Source of the DNA: Calliphora vicina
Taxonomy: Eukaryota > Arthropoda > Insecta > Diptera > Calliphoridae
Direction of reading: 5' to 3'
DNA: 64,000 bases
Assembly: GCF_958450345.1 (NCBI RefSeq)
Contig: NC_088782.1
Coordinates: forward strand, 105,554,358-105,618,357
Each line of letters opens with the position of its first letter. The stretch's first letter is position 1. The notes under the pieces were generated by a model, which was not told the origin of the DNA, did not search any database, and saw only the letters and a program-made list of their open reading frames with translations. Made by a program: the position numbers and the translations under genes. Of this stretch, positions 46,455-58,395 are shown piece after piece.

Positions 46455-48794
46455 TTTCAGGTCTCTTAAATCTTCCTTAGTACAGTTATGATCCCTTTTT
46501 TATGTCTTCCTATAAAAATATGTTTACATCAGCTATTTGTACTTTCGGATTTATTGCAGAGTTTAAACTGTCAGTATTGGCCGCTTAAAATAGCAAATAA
46601 AACAAAATAATCGACGACCCAAAAACAATATTCAATTTAGTCTCAAATATTCATCTCAAAAACTCGTCCTAAGGTTTAAATTTATAATTAATTGCCTGTT
46701 AATTATTGATACCATTTTCTTTTAATCGTTTAATTTTAGAAATTTTTTTTATTTTGAAATATTGTTCATATGATATCTTTAATTATTTTTTGCTTAAAAA
46801 GCTGATTTTTATATTTGTTTTATTTATCAACTTTACGCAACGTTTAGTTAATTTTCCTTTAAATATTTTTATTTAAATCAGCAAATTTTTTTTATTTATA
46901 TTAAACGTTTTCTTTATTTCATATTTTTAGCTAAAAGTTCAATGACTTTAGAAAAACTTATTGAGTTCACAATTTATTTTAAACAATATTGCAAAAGTTA
47001 TTAAACTTTAACAAACATGAGTTGTTAAAGAATTTAATCAAATGTTCAGTAGAATGGTTCAGTGGTGTAATATGAACGGCCGGAGTTTTGTTTAATCAAA
47101 TAATAAATGAAACAGCATGAAGTTTTCATTTCACTTTTTATAGTTTAATTGCTGGTTTTGCTACAAAACTAAGTGATGGGCATTCATAGCCAGCAGGGCC
47201 CAAACAAGATCGATTATTTCCCTATTAACATCAATAATGCCAACGAAGTCATAATAAATTGCTGATCAGATTTTAACAGAGAAATAAAATACTTAGCTTG
47301 TAATATAATCCAGGTTCTCTTTATGCCCACCTCTGATTTTGAAAGTTAGTTTTTTGTTAATTTCTTTAGTTTTTTTGTTTCGGGTAACCACCCCTTTTCA
47401 TTAATGTCTAAAGTATTTTGTTTTAATTGTCTCTACAAGTTCAAAATCCATTTTTTTGCCTCTTATCTCTAACAAAATAAAACCATAAACGTTTAAAAGC
47501 CACATTTATTACCCCATCTAGAGAGTGAGTTTTGCTTTGCTTTTCTTTTTTTTCGGTCAAAACAAATTGTAGACATTTTAGCCAACATTCTCTAATGAAA
47601 TGGCTTTTGACTTGAAATATATTTCTTCTGCTGTCATTCTATATATTGTAGTTGGTTGCTTTTGGTGGCAGCGCGTATCGTTTGCTCCATTTATAAAATT
47701 CAACTGACCTCATCCATCAAAATACCAGTGACTGCCACAAGTCCAACAAAGCAGAGCAGTTAGTAGCAGTTGTATTGGCTTTAGCGGTAGTAACCAAAAC
47801 TAAACCCCTTTTTTTGTTGTTCTAAATTTATTAAAACAATGACCCACGATTTGGTTCTCTTTGGTGGTGGCTAAAAATAAAATCAACCAACATTTTTTTG
47901 TTATTTTTTGCCACTTCACTACATGTGTAAACTCATACTAACGTTTTTGTTTTATTGTTTTTATCGTTTTTGTTTATAGAGTTTAATATTTATTTTTTTT
48001 ATACAAATGGGGGATTCAAACGGTCTGCTATTAGTTCATATTGTCATAATGTCCTAATATTTCACAATGGTTTGAAAATGTTGTTATTGGCTTTCAAGCT
48101 AAAAATGTCTTAAAATAATACTACTAGATCTGTGTAGAGACCTGTGCCGAACGCCTAAGAGTCTGAACTTCGAGTCGTGAAATATTATTTCATTATGACA
48201 ATATGACATGATAGGAGACCTTGTGAATTGGCCAAATATTTTTTTATTTTTTGATGTTTTCTGCTTTTCAAATTTCACTGCAGGCGTCAATGTTTTGCTT
48301 TGTGCTCTTATTGTTTTAGTTTAGTTCAGTTAATAAGCCAGACGTCTGCGGCGATTTGTTGTAGTGTATTTGTTGCTATTGTTTATTTTATTGACCAATA
48401 ATGCCACTACATTAATAACAATTTGTGTTGCTAACAATATATTTTGTTGTTATTTTGTTATTGTTTTACTTTAAAACAGAAAACAAATATTTTGTAGCAT
48501 AAATGAAGAGAATAGAAAGAAATTTTATAGCGTCAAATGACTAATAAAATCAATAATAACAAGTTTTGGTGAAATGAAAACAATCATGTTCGATGGCTAA
48601 TATCCCATCCATTTATAGATCGTTATTATTGAATTTCAATAGGAAAATTCTCTACTGTATATGTGTTATATTGATGCAAGAGATAGGACCTTAATATATC
48701 TGGAGTCTTCGTAAAGTTGATTGCAACTAACAGGCGGACTTTGTTCCCTAACGATAAGGATTTTACCATTCAAACATATCGTCCTTTTTACGCA
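46455..48794. other. AT-rich stretch without recognised feature
   Basis: It is more complex than the flanking repeats in places (47160-47900), but I find no convincing frame, splice-bounded exon or repeat. The 63-codon minus frame at 48099-48290 has no motif. Confidence 0.45.
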
Positions 48795-49070
48795 TTCTCT
48801 TTTCAATTTTATTAAAAAAAATTTTTTTTTAATTTTTTTTTTAAATTTTTATTAAAGAAAATAATTTTACGATAAAAGTTTTTTTTGTTAAAAAAAAGGG
48901 TTAAATTTTTTTTCCCGATTTTGACCCATTGCAGGTCCGAATTACTATGGCGTTGCAAAGGTCTTTGAAATATCTGTCATAAGATATCCATATTGTCTAT
49001 ATTAATGACTTAGTTATTCAGATAGAGATAAATAATAGGTCAAAAATCGCGATTTTCCTTGTTTTTATAC
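48795..49070 (-). mobile_element. HINE-B interior fragment
   Basis: Reverse complement gives AAATAGGTCAAAAAT-type sequence reversed, with GACCTTTGCAACGCCATAGT and GATATCCATATTGTCTATAT on the plus strand as in HINE-B. A HINE-B-like 5' hairpin (CCCTTTACCTTCGTGAGAAG, 49071-49090) follows in plus orientation, but its usual continuation is missing. Confidence 0.55.
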
Positions 49071-49094
49071 CCTTTACCTTCGTGAGAAGGGTAT

Positions 49095-51944
49095 AATGGA
49101 GCATTTCATGTCAAGTGAACCAACTTTTGAAATCGATGTCTTCCGATCGGGATGAAATTTGCACCAAGGTTAGTTCGATCGGTCAAGAACTCTCGGAGTT
49201 AGAGGGGTTCACAATTTGACATTTTGGCCAAACATGTGATTTTTCTCATCCATGTAACTTATTACCTATTGTTCTTTGGAAAATGTGTCCCAAATAGTGT
49301 CCCAAAAAATAAAAAAATTTTAATATTTTTAATCAAAAACTTTTTTGACTTTTTTTTCAAAATGTGCGCTTTTTTTTCCTTAAAATAAAGTTTAGATATT
49401 TTCCTTGAGAACCTATCTGGTCGCTTAGAGGGATGCGAGTTCTATATCTATCAAAAAAATATTTTGTAGCTCAAAACATGCAATTTTTGATTTTTTTTTG
49501 CAAAATCAAAAACTTTGTTGACTTTTTTTTCGAAATGGGCCCTCTTTTTAATTTTTTTTTGCTCAACAGAAAGCTCATATATTTTTGTAACTCAAAATAT
49601 GCAATTTTTATACCCTCCACCACCATAAGTGGTGAATGAGGGTATATATAAGTTTGTCATTCCGTGTGTAACATTGAGAAATATTCATCTGAGACCCAAA
49701 AAGTATATATATTATTGATCCTTATGAAATTCTAAGTCGATTAAGCCATGTCCGTCTGTCTGTCCGTCTGTCCGTCTGTCTGTCGGTCTGTCCGTCTGTC
49801 CGTCTGTCTGTCTGTGTAAAACACGCTCACGTCCAAAATAGGCAAACAAAATTGGTAGACTTACAAAAAAAATGTTTATTGTTCTCCTAAGCAGTTTGGT
49901 ATTGAAAATCAGCAAAATCGGTTCAGTGGAACCAGAGTTATGAACCAAAATGTGAGACAACCTAAAAAAAAACTTGATAATTTTAACATAGTTTTCCTTA
50001 TTTGTGCAAATATATTGCAGATAATACCATAAAATTGCACACACGTTATTTTTATGTTAAAGGGACTAACTCTGGCGAAAATTATAAGAATCGGTCCATG
50101 ATTTCTCCTAGCCCCCATACAAATTTCTTCCCGAAATATGGTTATTAGGTCTGTAAATGCCTACAAAATTGCAGTATCCACACAAAATTCAGGAGAAATA
50201 AATTTCGTGCTTAAAAAAATTACAAACCCAAATTTTTTGTGGATCGGCCCATATTTGACCGTAACCCCCATATAAAGTTCATTTCCGAAAATCACTTAAA
50301 TAAGCATAAATGTCTTTTAAATATCGCTATTAAGTTAAAATTCGTCATAAATAGTCCCCATATATACCAAAATCGCTGTACCTAATTCTATGAAGATCGG
50401 CCGATAATTGGTTATAGCTCCCATATAAGGACCACTTCCGAAAAACACAATAACCTACATAAATATCTAAAAAATATCAATATCAAAACAAAATTTTACA
50501 TAGATCCATAATTTGTACTTAGAAATCATACTACAGGATTTTGTGAATATCGGTCCATATTTGACCATAGCTCCCATATAAGGTCCACTTCCGAAAATCA
50601 GTTATGTACTCATAAATCTCTTATAAATATCTTTATCATGCTAAAATTCGACAAAAATAATACTCATGTACATAGAAATCACTGTACTAAATTGTATGCA
50701 GATTGGCCGATAATTGGTCATAGCTCCCCTATAAGGCCCATTTCCGAAAAAGATGTTAACATTAAAAAATATTTAAAACATATCATAGCTCCAATATAAG
50801 GTCCACTCCACTCCGAAAATCACTAAAATCCTCATAAATTTGTTACAAATATAGTTATCAGGTTGAAATTCGAAACAAATTTATTCAATATATACAAAAA
50901 TCGATGTACCAAATTTTATGATGGTAGGCCCAGTATTGGTCATAGCCTCCATATAAGAACTACTTCAGGAAAACACATTAACCTGCACAAATATTCAAAA
51001 AAATCTGTACTGAACCAAAACTTTACACCGATCAGTAATTTGTATCCAAGAATCGAGCTACAAGATTTTTTAAATTTTCGTCCATAATTCGGCATAGCTC
51101 CTATATAAGGTCCACTTTTGTTAATAGCGTTGTTTATATGAAATTCTACAAAAATAGCCCTCAAATACTTAGGACTATAATAGGTCATAGCTTCATATAT
51201 TGAACCAAAATAGTACACAGATCAGTAATTTGTATTCAAAAATCATAATACTGCATTTTGTGAATATCGGTACATAATTGGCCACAGCACCCATATAAGT
51301 CCATAAAAATCACGTTAAAATATTTTATGACAATCAAATCATAATTGGTCATAGTTCCCATATAAGTCCCACAACCAAATATTTTGAAATTTGTCTAAAT
51401 ATATTCGTATACCCTTTTTTATACTCTGTTTCTTCACTTGATGTTAAAAGGGAAAAATGTTGAACCAAACGTATTAGCTGATTATTAAGTATATAAATTA
51501 TTAAATTTCATACGTTCTAATAGGAATTTCAGTTAAAAATTGCTGAATTAGATAAAATTTTTTGTAAAATATCTTCTGCGTAAACTAGTCTTTCTAACAA
51601 TTGTTATATTATTTCAGTTTTTATACCATCATATTTAGGTGGAGGGTATTTAAGATTCGGCACGGCCGAATATTGTACTCTTACTTGTTTTTACTTTTTT
51701 TGCAAAATCTAGTTTTTTTTTAAAAAAATGGGCCCTTTTTAAAATTTTTTTTTGCTCAAAACAAAGCTTGGGTCTATTCCTTTAAGACCTATTTGGTTGC
51801 TTAGTGGGATGCGAGTGGGATATATAGCAAAATAAATGTTTTGTAAATCAAGTTATACAATTTTTTTGCAAAATGGTATTTTAGTGGGATCGAAAGACAT
51901 CGATTTTAAAAGTTGGTTCACTTGACGTCAAATCCCCCATATAT
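49095..51944 (+). mobile_element. TIR-D copy 1, hosting HINE-C
   Basis: Left end GCATTTCATGTCAAGTGAAC then CAACTTTTGAAATCGATGTC; right end, read inward, GATTTGACGTCAAGTGAACC then AACTTTTAAAATCGATGTC. That is an inverted repeat of about 50 bp. Between them lie units of about 180 bp (GGTCGCTTAGAGGGATGCGA, TTTTTTGCTCAACAGAAAGC). The nested HINE-C (49609-51690) falls in a T tract of one unit. Without it the element is about 0.77 kb and non-coding. Confidence 0.65.
49609..51690 (+). mobile_element. HINE-C copy 1, full length, 2.08 kb
   Basis: 5' subterminal TATACCCTCCACC in a hairpin with GGTGAATGAGGGTATA, then GTTTGTCATTCCGTGTGTAA, ACCCAAAAAGTATATATATT, AAGTCGATTAAGCCATGTCC and a long GTCT/GTCC run (49750-49815). 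The interior has about seven units of ~150 bp built on GGTCATAGCTCCCATATAAG and CCACTTCCGAAAATCAC (50270-51120). 3' subterminal GGTGGAGGGTATT, stem-loop TTCGGCACGGCCGAA and tail ACTCTTACTTGTTT. The two subterminal sequences are complementary (ATACCCTCCACC). No replicase gene. Confidence 0.8.
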
Positions 51945-52250
51945 AAAACTTATTTGGAGCGGAATTTGTGGAGATACATATATAAATGAAACATTTATGA
52001 CCGATAAAGTCCAATTTCGGAAGGACATTTGTATGGGGGCTAGGTGAAATAATGGACCGATTTCAGCCAGTTTGAATAGGCTTGGTCCTTGGCGAAAAAA
52101 TAATATGTACCAAATTTGATCGAAATATATTCAAAAATGGGACCTGTACTCTGCGCACAAGGTTTACATGGACAGCCAACCAGACGGACGGACGGACGGA
52201 CATCGGATAATCGACTCAGAAAGTGATTCTAAGTCGATCGGTATACTTTA
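51941..52250 (-). mobile_element. HINE-A fragment (5' half)
   Basis: Runs from ATATAAAACTTATTTGGAGC through GTATGGGGGCTAGGTGAAAT and a GGAC run (52184-52200) to GTATACTTTA, lacking both the 5' hairpin and the 3' half. Confidence 0.68.
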
Positions 52251-52261
52251 TATCTCAGCCA

Positions 52262-52536
52262 TTTGTGGGCTGATTACTATTATATAAAACCGGGCCTATA
52301 GCGGATATATTGATGTATGAATCGTGTATGTAAGTTATTCGGGGGCTTCGGAAAGTTGATTTCAACAACAGCCATACAGACGGATATGGCTTAATCGACT
52401 CCGCTATCTATAAAGATCCAGAATATATATACTTTTTAGGGACGGAAAATTATATTGTGGAAAATACAAACGGAATGACAAACTTATAAGTTTGTCATTC
52501 CGTTTGTATTTTCCATAAATTTCATTTTCAACCTTA
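52262..52536. mobile_element. HINE-B fragments joined head to head
   Basis: Positions 52262-52492 read as HINE-B 5' half on the minus strand (GACTCCGCTATCTATAAAGA, GTTGATTTCAACAACAG). From about 52486 a second HINE-B 5' end runs on the plus strand (GTTTGTCATTCCGTTTGTAT) for about 50 bp. The junction is a perfect 58-bp palindrome at 52458-52515. Confidence 0.72.
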
Positions 52537-53124
52537 GCCTTTTTAGAAGTCGTTGACATTTTGAATTTTGTAAGTATTTATGTAAATAACACACGTCTTA
52601 ACTTTAACGCTGTTTCTAAAAAACTGATTTCCGTATGTCTTCAGAATGACAATAAATAGTTTTTTAAGATCATATAGGTAGTACGTTTTAATGAATGAGT
52701 CTAAAATCTTTTATTAGGGTCAAGAAGGGCTTACATACTAAAGTACATAGTTTAACCAAATATTACAAATAATAATAAAAATAAACCACCATATAAATAA
52801 CCTCCCTGTCAACTTCTACCTCTCCACCCACTTCTTAAAGTCAAATGTCATAAAATAATAAATAAACTGGTACTTCGGAGAAGGGCCATAAAATATTTCC
52901 ACTTGATTCCAAAAATTTGTTTCTGGGGCACCTGATATTTTAACAATGAAAATCACGTGCGCTGAAAACTACCTCTAGGATTGACTAAAAAAGCCGCAAG
53001 ATACAAAACTCAGAGAAATTTTGGGGGTGGAAAATTAATAGCGGTCGGCCTCATATTGCACCCCTCCAGTGGCTATTATCGGTCAGTTGTTGTGGTTTTT
53101 ATTTTTAAGGTTTTAGAAACACTT
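52537..53124. other. Unassigned stretch
   Basis: The 97-codon frame at 52981-53274 runs into TIR-D repeats and has no motif. TGCACCCCTCCAGTGG (53058) faintly resembles core-module sequence. Confidence 0.4.
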
Positions 53125-53553
53125 ACACACAAATATGAAAAAAATCAATTTAAAAACATTTGTCTTGAGTTACAAAACATTTATTTTGATAGATATCCCA
53201 CTCGCATCCCACTAAGCGACCAAAAAGGTTTTAAAGGAAAAGACCTAAGCTTTCTTTTGAGAAAAAAAAATTAATAAAAAAAGAGTCCATTTTTGAAAAA
53301 AAAGTCAAAAAGGTTTTTGATTTTTCAAAAAAAAAGTAAAAATTGTATGTCTTGAGTTACAAAACATTTTTTTTATAGATATCCCACTCGCATCCCACTA
53401 AGCGACAAAAAGGATGTTAAATGAAAACACATAAGCTTTCTTCTGAGCAAAAAAAAAAAATTAAAAAATGGGTCCATTTTTTAATTTTCATCGCGATCGG
53501 AAGACATCGATTTCAAAAGTTGGTTCACTTGACGTGAAATGCCCCTTATATAT
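53125..53553 (-). mobile_element. TIR-D copy 2, one end only
   Basis: The right end carries the TIR (GTTCACTTGACGTGAAATGC at 53523-53542). Two units with GTCTTGAGTTACAAAACATT start at about 53162 and 53349, a 187-bp period. The opposite TIR is not found. Confidence 0.62.
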
Positions 53554-53559
53554 CTATAC

Positions 53560-55080
53560 TAGGATATTCGAATTATTCGATTTTTCTCTTGTTCGAATAA
53601 AACGAATAATTCGAATAAGAGATTTTAACTTGTTCGAATAATTTGAACACACGTTTTAAATTAATCGAATTATTCGAATAATTTAATTTTTTTAAAAAAG
53701 TAAAGAATGAAGTTTTGATGTCGGTTTTTTAATATTTTGTTGTTAAAGAAAAACAAAAAATAACGTTAAAGTTAACAATCAAGTATTGATAATGTTAAAA
53801 AACATTCGAAAACAAAGTCCATCATTAAATTTTCAACAGAAATATTCAGATCGGATTAACTCCCGAACAATCTACAAAACAATTGACTAGCAAACCCTTC
53901 AGTTTCTGTTTTGGAGCTATGCTTTAAATTGAAAATTGGAGCTACTTGGACATGATCCTGAATTCAAATACAATATAAACGTTTTAAGAACTTTTTTATG
54001 TCGTTCATTAATTCGGGGTTTAAATTGAGTAACTAATTCTTAAGTAAATTAATTATTCACTATTTCTAAATTATTTACAACAAATTGTATTATACATCAA
54101 GTTAAGCAACGTTGCCGAATCTTTGCTTAATAAAGTGGTCTTAAGGAATTAAACAATAAAGGGAATCTGTCCAAAGTTTGATAACATTGTCAGTGAACGT
54201 GGCTAACGAGGCAGTGCATGATGGACGCATTTACAAATATGCAAAAAGTTTATTATCATGTTAGACAAAGATGTTCAACGATGTTCAAAATCATATATAA
54301 GACGAACTCCAAGCTTTTCTTGCATCAAAACGTTAGTTTGAAATATTTGTGTTTATCATTCGATTTATTAAATTTTTTTTTCAATCAATTTATATATTTT
54401 AAATTTAATATACATTTTAATTCTTAGAACTAATCCCGCGAAGCCATTTGGCTTGTCTGCAGGATATATTAAAGTTAAGGATTAAATATATACATTTTAT
54501 TTGTAGTTTTCATTGCGATTCTATGAAATGTTTTTTTTTAAATTTGATATTTTGCAACACTTTATTTTAAGATCATGGCCTTCATCTATTTCAATGTAAT
54601 CATTATAAATGTCATCCTCAATATCACTTTCGACGACCGTTTCAAAATTACATTCTCCATCACATTCAACTCCACTATAATCTAAATTAAAATTTTGATT
54701 ATTAATTGCGATTCTTCTAATATTTCGCCAGCTAAATAACAAATATTTTATTCCGTACCTTCTATTTTCATTTGTTCAAGTTAAACATTTTGAAAGATTT
54801 GTTTTTAGAATTGTAACTATTGGAACTCCCATCTACATTGATTGAAAGTGCTTTTGTCTTTAGTTATTTGCCGAATTTCAGAAACAATACAATTTTTGTG
54901 AGTCATTATTACTTATTTAAATTTGAAATTATGAAAATTTTAAGCAATTTAATAAATTTAAATATGTATGAACATTTATTCGTTTTATTCGATTATTCTA
55001 CATAAAATTGTCCGAATTATTCGTTATTCGAAAATGGCAATTTTTAAATTGTTCGAATAATTAGTCGAATGAATACCCTA
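53560..55080. mobile_element. hAT-P: hAT-like element with TTCGAATAATTCGAA words
   Basis: Ends TAGGATATTCGAATTATTCG and, from the right, TAGGGTATTCATTCGACTAA. Both subterminal zones (53565-53665 and 55000-55075) are crowded with ATTCGAATAATTCG-type words. The flanking octamers ATCTATAC and CTAAGTAC agree at only four positions, so a target duplication is not demonstrated. Within it, 54521-54742 (minus) keeps a 73-codon frame rich in D and E (ECDGEC-like run, DIEDDIYNDYIEIDEG), possibly a leftover of a transposase gene, unproven. Confidence 0.55.
54433..54463 (-). mobile_element. SINE 3' fragment
   Basis: GCGAAGCCATTTGGCTTGTC and TGCAGG match the end of the tRNA-derived SINE copies (GCGAAGCGTTTTGCTTGTCT), with the body missing. 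Confidence 0.45.
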
Positions 55081-55864
55081 CTAAGTACTTAATAATTCAA
55101 TAAAAACGACAATCTTAAGAAAAACACAGTATTTTCTATTTAAATAAAACCAATTTTGTTGAATTTCTATTGAAAATCTGGAAATATTTTTAAAGCAGAT
55201 TTTAAAATTTGTTTCTAAACAAATAAACAATATTTTTGTTTATAATAATAGTAATTGATAAGAACAGTATTATTAACACTTTTCAATTGTCTGCATTTTA
55301 TATTATAACCATTTAGTTATTATTTATTAATGCTAGTCAAGATAAGACCAAAAGCAATTAATAAATGACAAAATTACAGTAAATGGTATAAACTAAATGT
55401 CCAATGTCATAATTATATGCTTTTATTGAATGCAATTAGTTAACAAATTGAAAATCTTTAGTTTATTGGCTCTTAGCGACAACATATTGCATGCATTGAA
55501 GTGAGAAAGTATTTGATTTTTGTTTAAAGTAATAAAAACATGATGAAGATATGTTCACCTCAAAATAATCGAGATTCAAAAACACCATTTTACATATGAT
55601 TGCTGAAGAAGTGCTTTTTCCAATGCTCAATCTAATACCGAATCCAAATTAACAGTTACTTAAGAACTGTTTGTTCGAAATAAAAGTGAAATTCTCTACG
55701 ACAGGTAGAGAATCTTTTTTTACAGTACGTCAAAGTTTTAATTTTTTTTTATGGAAGGGAGCATTATATTATATGAAAAAAATGTTGTAAGTTAATGTTT
55801 GAGAGAATTCTTATTATCAGAGTTATATTGTGGAATTTGATGGGGATTATTTTTGTGGAAGATG
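55081..55864. other. AT-rich stretch without recognised feature
   Basis: No gene, no shared repeat seen. Confidence 0.5.
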
Positions 55865-55868
55865 TTAA

Positions 55869-56094
55869 CCCTTTATCTCCTCTCTTTAGGGGTCAATTTG
55901 GCTCTTTTTTGACCTATAGAAATTAAAAGCAGAACAGTTTAACAATCTCATGCAGGAGTTTACAAATCTCATTAACGCATGCGCATAATATTGTTTTTTA
56001 TAGGCTGCGCGTTTCCTTCATCATATGAGATTATTATCTTAAATCTAGGATTCCCCCTCCCCCTTCCACAGTTCTCTCAACCTCACTTCTAGGG
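55869..56094. mobile_element. Possible TTAA-bounded MITE, 226 bp
   Basis: TTAA at 55865-55868 and 56095-56098, with ends CCCT...AGGG. The left end TTAACCCTTTATCTCCT is shared with the second-level TTAA ring of the foldback at 61.85 kb (TTAACCCTGTATCTCCT). Beyond CCCT the two ends of this element match poorly. Confidence 0.4.
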
Positions 56095-56098
56095 TTAA

Positions 56099-57235
56099 TG
56101 GACTCGTTACCTTTTAGTGTTTTTTTTTTGAAATTTCACATTGGAATGGCATAAAAACTATTTACAATTAAATTAAAAAAGGTTACATAAATAACAAAAT
56201 AAAATACAAGAAGTTCAATTAAACCACAAACTCATTCATTATGGTAGTAACATAAGGTTTCTTGTACCCCCTCAAAACATAATGATTAATGAACATTTTG
56301 TTAATTCCTTAAAGAAAAAAAAAAAAAAATATGACAACAAAGACATGTCGGTTTAATTAAGTGGCCAACATAAAAAAAAAATAAATTATTTTAAACTTCT
56401 TTTGGTGTTACCGTGAGCTTTAATAAACAAGTACTGTAATTGCGGGGTTTTAATCAAAAATTAAAAGAACAGTTAAGAGGGAAGCGGTAACAGGGAGGAG
56501 ACTAATAAAGATCGAAAGGTTTTTATTTTAGATCTTAATTATGAATTGTTGACCACCAGCAAACTTATATATAAATGAAATCCAAACTGAAATTAAACAA
56601 AAATACTTATATTTTCATTCAAACTAGTAAATAAATTAACTACAAAGTCAAATATACAAAATATTGTAAAAAAATGATTTATAAGGCGACCCTTTTATAC
56701 ACATAAATTTAACATATTGTATGTATGACTTAACAAATGAAAAACATTATTTAAACATTAACATATGAAGTGATTGAACATAATTGTAATTACGTTTAAT
56801 TATACTTTAACAATAAAATAGATTAATCAAATGTTTTTAAATAAAAAATTATAGGCCACATTTTTTTCTAAAAAAGCAACACTAACATGTCTATTTTTGT
56901 ACACGCAGAGAAATAATAAAGTACCATCAACAATACAACTTTTTTACAAGTTTTTTAACAATATTATAGTCACTGAAACTATTTGTATGATTGCGGTAAT
57001 CATAATAAGTTTATGTTATCATTCACATGATTGTAGCAATCATACATATATGATTGTAGTAATATATACTTCACCATATTGTGCTAGGAATATGGTTATC
57101 AAAATCTGAGAATAACATACATATATCATGACCATGAGCATGATTTCCATAAGCATATATTGGGTGTATGTCTTAAAAATGAGGGATTTATTAAAATTTT
57201 TAGCTTTTATTTTGAAACATTTGTTCAATATAAAT
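56099..57235. other. AT-rich stretch with short ATGATTG...CAATCAT repeats
   Basis: At 56987-57070 the words TATGATTG(C/T)(A/G)G(T/C)AATCATA recur about three times in both senses, as seen in some MITE interiors. No ends located. Confidence 0.4.
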
Positions 57236-58395
57236 TTATTCAAAGTATTGTCAGCTATAACCTATTCCCGGGTATTTTGCCAACTTTTCACTACCCGATT
57301 CCCGGGATTTTTAGTCGGGATTCCCGGGAATTAAAAACTGACGAAACTACAAAGAAAACAAGTTAGGACTCGATTTTTTTTTTAAAAAAATGAAAAGTTT
57401 TTTTTCTACAATTTTTCGTTTATATCTCTGCAATAATAGACCGCTTATTATTATTATTTATTTGGGGGTTTTCGAATGAACATTTAAAAAAGCATATGGA
57501 GAGCTGCACGATCTAGAAATAAAGTTGAATAATCTTCAATGCCAAGATTGAACGGTGCGAATTATTCCAGAAAACAATAGTAGAACAAAGGCCCCTACTT
57601 TTGATGGCGGCACACCATTTGGTATTTTCAGTTATAGAATTGATTTTGGTCTTGGAAAGGAAACACAACAATAGTCCTTGGTAACAATGATAGCTTTATA
57701 ATGAGTGTGTTTTGCAGATGTTGTATTATAAAAATTCACCTTTGAAACCAATTATTTGGAAATTTTCGAGATAAACATAAATTTTATCTCTTAACTATTC
57801 AGTTAAATGTATTGAATTCATTCCTTTGACATTTTTTTTTCAATTCATTTTGAAAATTATTAAAAACTAAAGAAAACTGAATGAAGAAAAACCATTGTAA
57901 CTCAATTTGTAGTAGATTTGAATCAACAAAAATTAATCATTCAATGTTTGAATAAATTTCTGTTATTAATTAACTTCAAAATTAATTCAATTTAAATGAA
58001 GCTTTTGAAGGAAGCTAAAGAATTAGATATTGGGAATGGATTTATGAAATGAAAGGCTGACATTTTTTAATTACGGATTATGTTTTTAGTGAATTAAGCT
58101 CAAATTTAATTAATTAATACGAAGCTCTATATATAATGATTATAACACTAAGTTTTTATATGAAACTTTGCTAATAATTCATAGTTTTATATTTCGGGAA
58201 TAGCCGGGTACCCGGGAATGTAGATACAAATTTTACCGATTCCCGGGAATAAAAAAAGGTCGAAAAATTAAAAACCCTAATTCCGAGACAAAATAACTGC
58301 TCATCTTTTCAGACCAAGAATGAATCAAGCCAATTTCGGATACTCTATTCCAAAGTGAAGCGTATCACATAGAGAGCGTCATGTATCGCACAGGA
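57236..58395 (-). pseudogene. mariner relic M4, split by element Q
   Basis: The left flank TTATTCAAAGTATTG matches the C-terminal codons of mariner relic M1 (2699-2714). The right flank (58278-58390: CCGAGACAAAATAACTGCTC, GAATGAATCAAGCCAATTTC, GGATACTCTATTCCAAAGTG) matches M1 at about 2763-2845 in the same order. About 40 bp between them are lost and replaced by element Q. Only about 150 bp of the transposase remains. Confidence 0.65.
57255..58277. mobile_element. Element Q: hAT-like with CCCGGG-word ends
   Basis: Both ends are rich in ATTCCCGGGAAT-type palindromic words (57267-57332 and 58193-58250). The layout resembles hAT-N and hAT-P. TIRs and target duplication could not be fixed. The interior (57490-57720) is slightly less AT-rich, but no transposase is legible. 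It lies within mariner relic M4. Confidence 0.45.

Noticed and set aside
52981..53274. 97-codon frame (plus)
   Set aside because: Half of it is TIR-D repeat sequence read in frame; no motif.
54820..55005. PSTLIESAFVFS resembling the hAT C-terminal signature (SxxSERxFS)
   Set aside because: Only a few residues fit and the rest of the dimerisation domain is absent, so it is not annotated as a transposase.
53560..55080. 8-bp target duplication for hAT-P
   Set aside because: ATCTATAC and CTAAGTAC match at only four positions; not claimed.
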